Source: Mesorhizobium sp. B1-1-8 (GTDB lineage: Bacteria > Pseudomonadota > Alphaproteobacteria > Rhizobiales > Rhizobiaceae). From it: 64,000 nt of DNA. Both the position numbers and the translations under genes were made by a program. The notes beneath the pieces were generated by a model. That model was not told where the DNA came from, ran no database searches, and saw only the letters and a program-made list of their open reading frames with translations. Position 1 is the stretch's first letter. Each line of letters begins with the position of its first letter. Location of the stretch: positions 620,001-684,000 of the forward strand of contig NZ_CP083956.1 in assembly GCF_006442795.2 (NCBI RefSeq), given 5' to 3'. This document shows, in pieces, positions 58,152-64,000 of the stretch.

Positions 58152-58320
58152 GGCGCTCCCCCACTCCGTCTCGGCTTCGCCGAGCCACCTCTCCCCCACC
58201 TTCGGTGAGGGAGAGGAAATGCCAGCCGCCGGGGTCGCGGCTTGAAAGGCTTGGGTTTCCTCTCCCCCATGGACATGGGGGAGAGGTGGCCGCGCAGCGG
58301 ACGGAGTGGGGGGCAGGCGC
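58152..58320. repeat. Long inverted repeat with CCACCTCTCCCCC / GGGGGAGAGGTGG arms
   Basis: The left part has CCCCCACTCCGTC and GCCACCTCTCCCCCAC; the right part has GGGGGAGAGGTGGC and GACGGAGTGGGGG. Each side also forms its own small hairpin (CTCCCCCACCTTCGGTGAGGGAG; CTCCCCCATGGACATGGGGGAG). It occupies the 295-nt gap between the SMP-30 gene and convergent glcB. Confidence 0.85.
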
Positions 58321-58367
58321 TGCTATATGCGGTTGCGATCCCCTCAAGGGTGAGGAGGACGCCGGGC

Positions 58368-60542
58368 CTATCCCACCCTGTCGCGCGCCTTCAGCTCCAG
58401 CCGCCGCTTGTGCAACACCGGCTCGGTGTAGCCGTTTGGCTGGCTAGTCCCCTTGAACACCAGGTCGCAGGCGGCCTGGAAGGCGATGGAATTGTCGAAA
58501 TCCGGCGCCATCGGCCGGTAGAGCGGGTCGCCGACATTCTGGCGGTCGACGATGGCCGCCATGCGTTGCAGCGAATCCCGCACCTGGATTTCCGAGCAGA
58601 CCTTGTGGCGCAGCCAGTTGGCGATGTGCTGCGAGGAGATGCGCAGCGTGGCGCGGTCCTCCATCAGGCCGACATCGTTGATGTCCGGCACCTTGGAGCA
58701 GCCGACGCCCTGGTCGATCCAGCGCACGACATAGCCAAGGATGCCTTGCGCATTGTTGTCGAGCTCGCGCTGGATCTCGTCCGGCGTCCAGTTCGGCCGC
58801 ACCGCCACCGGCACCGACAAAATGTCGTCGAGCCTGGCCTTGGGCCGGCCCTTCAGCGCCGCCTGCACGGCGTGCACATCGACCTTGTGATAATGCGTGG
58901 CGTGCAGCGTCGCCGCCGTCGGCGACGGCACCCAGGCGGTGTTGGCGCCGGCCCTGGGATGCGCGATCTTCTCGGTGAGCATCGCCGCCATCAGGTCCGG
59001 CATTGCCCACATGCCTTTGCCGATCTGGGCATGGCCGGCGAGCCCGCATTCGAGCCCAATGTCGACATTCCAGGCCTCGTAGGCGGAGATCCAGGCGGCC
59101 TGCTTCATGTCGCCCTTCCGGATCATCGGGCCGGCTTCCATCGAGGTGTGAATCTCGTCGCCGGTACGGTCGAGGAAGCCGGTGTTGATGAACACAACGC
59201 GCTCCTTCGCGGCGCGGATCGCTTCCTTGAGATTGATCGTGGTGCGCCGCTCCTCGTCCATGATGCCCATTTTGATGGTGTTCTTCGCCATGCCGAGCAG
59301 CGCCTCGACGCGGTCGAAGATCTCGACGGCGAAGGCGACCTCTTCCGGCCCGTGCATCTTCGGCTTCACCACATATATCGAGCCGGCGCGGGAATTGGCG
59401 CGCCGTCCGTTCGGGCCGACGTCGTGCAGCGCGATCAGTGCGGTGAGCGCGGCATCCATGATGCCTTCCGGCACCTCGTGGCCGTCGCGATCGAGGATGG
59501 CCGGGTTGGTCATCAGGTGACCGACGTTTCTCACCAGCATCAGCGAGCGGCCGGGCAGGGTGAGCGTGCCGCCGCCGCGCGAGGTGTAGGAACGGTCGGG
59601 GTTGAGCTTGCGCGTGAAAGTCTTGCCGCCCTTGGTGATCTCCTCGGCGAGGTCGCCCTTCATCAGGCCGAGCCAATTGCGGTAGACGACGACCTTGTCC
59701 CGTGCATCGACCGCCGCGACCGAATCCTCGCAGTCCTGGATGGTGGTGAGAGCCGATTCCAGGATAATGTCTGCAATGCCGGCCGGATCGGTCTTGCCGA
59801 TCTGGTTGGCGTGGTCGATGACGATCTCGATATGCAGGCCGTTCCTGACCAGCAGCACGGCTTCCGGGGTGGCGGCATCGCCGCGATAGCCGACGAATTG
59901 CCTGGGATCGGCCAGCGTCGTGGCGCCGGCGCCCTCGCCCAGCCGCAGCATGCCGTTGACAAAGGAAATGCCGTTGACGCCGGCCCATTTGCCCGTTGTC
60001 ACCGGTACCGACTGATCGAGGAAATCCTTCGCCCAGGCAATTACCCTGGCGCCGCGCACGGGGTTGAAGCCCTTGCCCTTCCCGGCGCCGCCGGTCTCGG
60101 GAACGGCGTCGGTGCCGTAAAGCGCGTCGTAGAGCGAGCCCCAGCGCGCATTGGCGGCGTTGAGCGCATAGCGCGCATTCATCACCGGCACCACCAGCTG
60201 CGGCCCGGCGACCACGGCGATTTCCGGGTCGACGTGCTCGGTCGAGACGCTGAAGGGCGGGCCTTCCGGCATCAGATAGCCGATCTGCTTCAGGAAGGTT
60301 TTGTAGGCCTCCATGTCGACCGGCGCGCCGTTGGCGCGGTACCAGGCGTCCAGTTTTTCCTGCATGGCGTCGCGCCTGGCGAGCAGGGCGCGGTTCTTCG
60401 GCGCGAGGTCGTGCACGATGGCGGAAAAGCCGGTCCAGAAGGCGTCCGGGTCGATACCGGTGCCCGGCGCGGCCTCCTGCGCGACGAAATCATGCAGCTC
60501 GCGGGCGATCCGCAACCCGGCGATCTCGATGCGGTCGGTCAT
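58368..60542 (-). CDS. glcB: Malate synthase G
   Basis: A 724-residue enzyme condensing glyoxylate and acetyl-CoA to malate in the glyoxylate shunt. The length is typical of isoform G. Landmarks are [49 protein letters not shown] and [15 protein letters not shown] text (here [20 protein letters not shown]). Isocitrate lyase is not in the window. Single gene flanked on both sides by inverted repeats. Confidence 0.97.
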   Translation of the reverse strand: MTDRIEIAGLRIARELHDFVAQEAAPGTGIDPDAFWTGFSAIVHDLAPKNRALLARRDAMQEKLDAWYRANGAPVDMEAYKTFLKQIGYLMPEGPPFSVSTEHVDPEIAVVAGPQLVVPVMNARYALNAANARWGSLYDALYGTDAVPETGGAGKGKGFNPVRGARVIAWAKDFLDQSVPVTTGKWAGVNGISFVNGMLRLGEGAGATTLADPRQFVGYRGDAATPEAVLLVRNGLHIEIVIDHANQIGKTDPAGIADIILESALTTIQDCEDSVAAVDARDKVVVYRNWLGLMKGDLAEEITKGGKTFTRKLNPDRSYTSRGGGTLTLPGRSLMLVRNVGHLMTNPAILDRDGHEVPEGIMDAALTALIALHDVGPNGRRANSRAGSIYVVKPKMHGPEEVAFAVEIFDRVEALLGMAKNTIKMGIMDEERRTTINLKEAIRAAKERVVFINTGFLDRTGDEIHTSMEAGPMIRKGDMKQAAWISAYEAWNVDIGLECGLAGHAQIGKGMWAMPDLMAAMLTEKIAHPRAGANTAWVPSPTAATLHATHYHKVDVHAVQAALKGRPKARLDDILSVPVAVRPNWTPDEIQRELDNNAQGILGYVVRWIDQGVGCSKVPDINDVGLMEDRATLRISSQHIANWLRHKVCSEIQVRDSLQRMAAIVDRQNVGDPLYRPMAPDFDNSIAFQAACDLVFKGTSQPNGYTEPVLHKRRLELKARDRVG

Positions 60543-60641
60543 CAGGGCTTCTCCAGATGGTAAGGCTTGGCCGGGCGTTTGGCATGTCGGAGGGCGAGGG
60601 TCAATTCAGCTTAGGGTGTAGGGAGGATTTTGGCGGTTAGC

Positions 60642-60797
60642 GAATCTCCCCCCTTGAGGGGGAGATGGCCGGCAGGCCAGAGGGGGTCCTAGCGCATGAA
60701 GCGCCAACGTCCCTTTGGCGCAGATCACGCCGGCGCTCCACGCGCGGCGACCCCCTCTGTCGCCTTCGGCGACATCTCCCCCTCAAGGGGGGAGATT
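60642..60797. repeat. Long inverted repeat, ATCTCCCCC..GGGGGAGAT family
   Basis: The left arm begins AATCTCCCCCCTTGAGGGGG and runs through AGAGGGGGTC. The right arm begins GACCCCCTCT and ends CAAGGGGGGAGATT. Arms of roughly 45 nt, each with an internal hairpin, surround about 65 nt of unrelated sequence. It ends 6 nt from the stop of the hydantoinase-like gene. Confidence 0.85.
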
Positions 60798-60802
60798 TGG
60801 CG

Positions 60803-62824
60803 CTACACCGCAATCCGCGGCCTGCCCGAGGCCACCGCAACCACATGCGCTTCGATGAACATGCGCTGGCTCTCGACTGTGGAAACCCTGAACTCGGTCG
60901 CCACGTCGATCTCGGCGCTGTCGGTGCCGGCATCCCTGGCGCGCTCGGCGACGATAGCGCGTACATCGGCTTCCGCCGCCGCGATCGCCTTCGCCTCGTC
61001 GGTGAAATCGCGCACCGTTTGCCCCGATGCCAGCCGGAACAGCCCTTCCTTGGGCTGGCTGACGCGCGCCTCGGCCGAGACGCGCACCTGACCGACGACG
61101 GCGCCGAGCGCATTGGCGACGTCGGTATCCTCCGGCACCACGCAGCCATTGCCGACCAGCGGCGGCAGGCCGGCATAGTGGAGCGGCGCCGAGGCGCCGA
61201 GGCCGATGACCGGGCGGTCGAGCGCGACGCTCAGCCGAGCAATGCCGGGATGGGCGTCGACTGCGCGCTGCACCAGCGCATGCGCGACGGTGGCAGCGCC
61301 ATCCAGCCCGTCCTCGGCGAAGGCGGTTTCGAGGATGTATTCGGCCGACCAGCGCGTCAGCGTCACCAGCACGCGCTCGCAAAGCGCCTCCGGCGTGGCG
61401 GCGATCGCCTGGCCGCGGCCGTCGCGCTTGCGGGCGAAGAGCTCGGCGCCGAGGCGGGCGGCGGCGGCATCCCAGTTGGCCTGCTTGCTCAGCACATGGG
61501 CAGCATCGGACGGCGTGAAGCCCGATATGTGCACGAGACCGCGCGCGACCAGCCGGTTTAAGGTGGCGTTCTGGGCGTTGGAGGTCAGTAGCCGGTCGAG
61601 CGAAAGCGGCGTGGCGCCGATCGCCTCGTAGAGTTTTGCCTCCGGCGCGGTCAGCCCGGCGGCGAGCCGGTCCGGCACGCCGGTTCGCACCGCGAAGCGG
61701 CCGTCCATGCGGCCGGGATTGGGTGCGCGCAGCTGCCGTTCCAGCTCGGTGGTGACGGCCTCGCCATGCGCCATGCCGGCCAGCGCCAGCGGCACCAGGC
61801 GGCGCGGCCCGAGCAGGATTTTCGGGTTGAGCGCGCCGTCCTCCAGCGCCACTTCCGAATCGCCGCCGAGGCCGAAGGTGCGCATGGCGACCGCCTCGAC
61901 CATGGTGCGGAAGCCACCGACGGTGGCGCCCTCCGGATCGAGTCGCGGCCGGCCGGCGTCGAGCACGGCGACGTCGGTGGTGGTGCCGCCGATGTCGGAG
62001 ACGACGGCGTCGTCGAGCCCGGTCATGTGGCGGGCGCCGACCAGGCTGGCGGCGGGGCCGGATAGGATCGTCTCGATCGGCCGCTGGCGGGCGAACGCCG
62101 CCGAGACCAGCGCGCCGTCGCCGCGCACCACCATCAGGGGGGCGGCGATGCCGCGCCGGGCGAGAAAGCCTTCGGTCGCCGCCACCAGGCGGTCAATCAT
62201 CGAGATCAGCCTTGCGTTGAGCAGCGTTGTCAGCGCGCGGCGCGGGCCGCCGAGCTTGGCCGACAATTCGTGGCTGGCAGTGACCGGCAGCCCGGTCTTT
62301 TCGCGGATGAGGTCTCTGGCGGCGAGCTCATGCGCCGGGTTGCGGGTGGCGAAATAGGCGCAGACGGCAAAGCCCGATACCGATCGCCCAAGCTCCGGCA
62401 GGGCGGCCTCCAGGCCGGAAAGATCGAGCTTCGCCGCATTGCCGTGCACGTCATGGCCGCCGGGGCAGAACACCACCGGGTCGGTGCCGAGCGCCGTCTT
62501 CAGCCCGTCGCGGGCAAGGTCCGCCTCGGAAAATCCGATCATGATGAGCGCCACGCGGCCGCCCTGGCCCTCGACCAGCGCGTTGGTGGCAAGCGTCGTG
62601 GACATCGACACAAGCTTGATCGCGGCCGGATCGGTGCCGGCCTTCTCCAGCACCGCATCGACCGCGCCGGAAATGCCGACGGCCAGATCATGGCGCGTGG
62701 TGAGCGACTTCGCCTTGGCAAGAACCTTTCCGCGCGGGCCGCCCTGTTCCGACCACAGCACTGCATCGGTGTAGGTGCCGCCGGTGTCGATACCGAGGAA
62801 GATAGGGGGAGGCTTGGCGGTCAT
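60803..62824 (-). CDS. Hydantoinase A / oxoprolinase family protein
   Basis: A 673-residue ATP-dependent amidohydrolase subunit of the HyuA type (ASKHA fold): FLGIDTGGTYTDAVLW at the start, SMSTTLATNALVEGQGGRV, and VVSDIGGTTTDVAVLD in the second phosphate loop. Members hydrolyse hydantoins or 5-oxoproline, or carboxylate acetone, usually with a HyuB subunit. No hyuB gene is adjacent here, so it acts alone or with a distant partner. ATG at 62824 is chosen; upstream sequence belongs to a repeat. Confidence 0.85.
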   Translation of the reverse strand: MTAKPPPIFLGIDTGGTYTDAVLWSEQGGPRGKVLAKAKSLTTRHDLAVGISGAVDAVLEKAGTDPAAIKLVSMSTTLATNALVEGQGGRVALIMIGFSEADLARDGLKTALGTDPVVFCPGGHDVHGNAAKLDLSGLEAALPELGRSVSGFAVCAYFATRNPAHELAARDLIREKTGLPVTASHELSAKLGGPRRALTTLLNARLISMIDRLVAATEGFLARRGIAAPLMVVRGDGALVSAAFARQRPIETILSGPAASLVGARHMTGLDDAVVSDIGGTTTDVAVLDAGRPRLDPEGATVGGFRTMVEAVAMRTFGLGGDSEVALEDGALNPKILLGPRRLVPLALAGMAHGEAVTTELERQLRAPNPGRMDGRFAVRTGVPDRLAAGLTAPEAKLYEAIGATPLSLDRLLTSNAQNATLNRLVARGLVHISGFTPSDAAHVLSKQANWDAAAARLGAELFARKRDGRGQAIAATPEALCERVLVTLTRWSAEYILETAFAEDGLDGAATVAHALVQRAVDAHPGIARLSVALDRPVIGLGASAPLHYAGLPPLVGNGCVVPEDTDVANALGAVVGQVRVSAEARVSQPKEGLFRLASGQTVRDFTDEAKAIAAAEADVRAIVAERARDAGTDSAEIDVATEFRVSTVESQRMFIEAHVVAVASGRPRIAV

Positions 62825-62949
62825 TTCGGGTTGGCAGTCCGGGAGCAAGAGCTTTGGTGCCTGCCCCTTAGCGGATACCGGCTGGCGGATAAAGGTGGGA
62901 GAAGTGGGCCAAGAGGGGAGGGCGCCGGGATATTTATTGGAGACGTCGG

Positions 62950-63121
62950 CGCGAGGCCCCCCTCTCTGGCCTGCCGGCCATCTCCCCCTCAAGAGGGGAG
63001 ATCAGATGTCGCCGGCGCTTTCTCCAATCGCCAACGTCGCAAAGGGGCGTCGGCGTCCAAGCTGCCAATCTCCCCCCTTGAGGGGGAGATGCCCGGCAGG
63101 GCAGAGAGGGGGGCCTCGCGC
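62950..63121. repeat. Long inverted repeat, second copy of ATCTCCCCC family
   Basis: The left arm (about 62950-63002) and the right arm (about 63068-63121) are near-complementary over 50 bp, sharing GCGCGAGGCCCCCCTCTCT and its complement at the outer ends. The core ATCTCCCC..GGGGGAGAT and GGCAGG parts match the element at 60642. It fills most of the 333-nt gap between the hydantoinase-like and cupredoxin genes. Confidence 0.85.
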
Positions 63122-63157
63122 CGGCCTGCGCAGCAGTCCTTCAAGCGCCGGCGTTTC

Positions 63158-63460
63158 CTACTTCGCCGTGACGGTGCCCGTCATCGAGCTGTGGATCGTG
63201 CAATGGAACGGATGCGCGCCGGCGGCCGATATCTTGACCTTAGCGCTCTTGCCCTTGGCGAGTTGGCCGGTGTCGAAGGAGCCGTCGTCCGCCGTGGCGG
63301 TGTGGGTCTTGGAATCGGCGTTGGTGAACGTCACGGTGTCGCCGACGGCGACATTGATCTTGGCCGGGTGGAATTTCATGTCCTTGATCTGGACCGCATG
63401 ATTGGCGGCATAGGCGGGCATTGCGAAGGCGAGCAGAGCAAGAACGAGCATGGTGCGCAT
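63158..63460 (-). CDS. Periplasmic cupredoxin (amicyanin/pseudoazurin-like)
   Basis: A 100-residue small copper protein. The signal peptide is RTMLVLALLAFAMPAYA. The mature domain has VQIKDMKFHPAKINVAVGDT and a type 1 copper site made of His in NADSKTHTAT and the Cys-His-Met set in HPFHCTIHSSMTG. It should carry single electrons in the periplasm; the partner is unknown. AGGAGGAG before the ATG at 63460 fixes the start. Confidence 0.88.
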   Translation of the reverse strand: MRTMLVLALLAFAMPAYAANHAVQIKDMKFHPAKINVAVGDTVTFTNADSKTHTATADDGSFDTGQLAKGKSAKVKISAAGAHPFHCTIHSSMTGTVTAK

Positions 63461-63520
63461 GATGGATCTCCTCCTGAAGCGCAAGTCCTCATCCTGAAAC
63501 TAGCGCCGGCGCAGCGTTTG

Positions 63521-64000
63521 TCACGCCACGAACCCCACTCTTTTGTGCGACCCATCGCAGAACGGCTTATTTGCCGAGTGGCCGCAGCGGCAGAGGAAAA
63601 CCTTGGTGGTGCGGGCGATGGTGTGGCCGGTGCCGGTGACGATCTCGGCATTGCCTTCGACCTTCAGCGGACCGTTGACGGTGGGGGTCACGGTCAGCGG
63701 GCCGTCCCGCGCCTCCAGCACCTGCGCCTCCTTCAGCGGCGGCTCGCCGGTGGCGGTGAAGCCGGCCTTGATGTGGCTGTTGTCGCAGAACGGCTTGTTC
63801 TGAGACAGGCCGCAGCGGCAGAGCGTGGCGCGAAAAAGCGTCTCGCCGTTGAGCACGATCTCGGCATGCACCGCCAGCGGGCCGTTTTCCCTGAGCCGCA
63901 CGGTGTTGACCGCCGGCGGCTGCTCCTGCGGCCCGCCATCCTTGCGGGTGTAGGTGATGGCGCCGGAGGGGCAATTTTCCGCCAGGGCCACCACCTGCTC
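63521..64000 (-). CDS. Double CDGSH iron-sulfur protein (cut by right edge)
   Basis: At least 159 residues; the frame stays open to position 64000, so the N-terminus lies outside. ENCPSGAITYTRKDGG near the visible start is the end of a ferredoxin-like (4Fe-4S mono-cluster) domain. Two CDGSH motifs follow: CRCGLSQNKPFCDNSH and CRCGHSANKPFCDGSH, each with three Cys and one His for a 2Fe-2S cluster. The function of this bacterial family is not settled; redox or iron-sulfur transfer is likely. It is 60 nt upstream of the cupredoxin gene on the same strand. Confidence 0.88.
   Translation of the reverse strand, partial: EQVVALAENCPSGAITYTRKDGGPQEQPPAVNTVRLRENGPLAVHAEIVLNGETLFRATLCRCGLSQNKPFCDNSHIKAGFTATGEPPLKEAQVLEARDGPLTVTPTVNGPLKVEGNAEIVTGTGHTIARTTKVFLCRCGHSANKPFCDGSHKRVGFVA

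Noticed and set aside
58242..60563. 773-codon plus-strand frame over malate synthase
   Set aside because: It is the mirror of glcB in high-GC sequence, with no recognisable domain and no ribosome site, and it starts inside a repeat.

Overview
This is a GC-rich stretch of alphaproteobacterial chromosome that looks like Mesorhizobium. The best taxonomic marker is a cyclic-nucleotide-gated K+ channel (53216-54310) that closely resembles, but is not identical to, MlotiK1 of Mesorhizobium loti. Housekeeping blocks (argB, dapD/dapE, def-fmt-truA, dnaK-dnaJ-pmtA, pyrF, gshB, glcB) and several families of intergenic palindromic repeats fit a rhizobial core chromosome. I saw no rRNA, tRNA, CRISPR array, prophage or intact insertion sequence. 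Genes occupy nearly all of the window.

Layout. 0-12 kb: an ECF sigma/anti-sigma pair cut by the left edge, argB, a B12-type radical SAM enzyme, a PhcB-like methyltransferase, a GGDEF-EAL protein, a divergent Lrp regulator/phenylalanine hydroxylase pair, a GMC oxidoreductase with a very small Tat-signal partner, a diguanylate cyclase and a HAD nucleotidase. 12-15.5 kb: three tandem genes for secreted Asn/Gly-repeat proteins, facing a soluble NarL-type histidine kinase and response regulator; this is the least familiar part of the window. 15.5-27.5 kb: LOG protein, lysine biosynthesis (dapD, dapE), PanE-like reductase, truA, fmt, def, rmuC, a GFA protein, a cation-efflux protein, small basic proteins and an SMR transporter remnant. 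27.5-41 kb: two luciferase-like monooxygenases, an XRE regulator, an AhpD-like protein, an AI-2E-type exporter, an inositol-phosphatase homologue, an L,D-transpeptidase, then dnaK-dnaJ with a clear heat-shock promoter, pmtA, a flavin reductase, pyrF and DUF1330.

41-50.4 kb: an ATP-grasp protein; a tightly overlapping sugar operon (SDR, dgoK, dgoA, SMP-30 lactonase) giving most of an oxidative De Ley-Doudoroff route for galactose or a similar sugar but without its dehydratase; a second GGDEF-EAL protein; and a GT-C / GT2 / GtrA set that probably adds a lipid-carried sugar to an envelope glycan. 50.4-64 kb: gshB, a small SnoaL-TetR operon with its own operator, and a decayed second copy of the gshB 3' end which suggests this operon was inserted; then the K+ channel, an HD phosphohydrolase, comM, a periplasmic SMP-30 protein, glcB, a hydantoinase-like protein, a cupredoxin and a double CDGSH iron-sulfur protein cut by the right edge.

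Regulatory sites readable from sequence include a sigma-32-type promoter before dnaK, a terminator after dnaK, a 14-bp palindrome between lrp and phhA, a 17-bp palindrome at 30429, and a 20-bp palindrome upstream of the SnoaL-TetR operon. Calls rest on protein motifs, gene order and recall of families; no database search was run.
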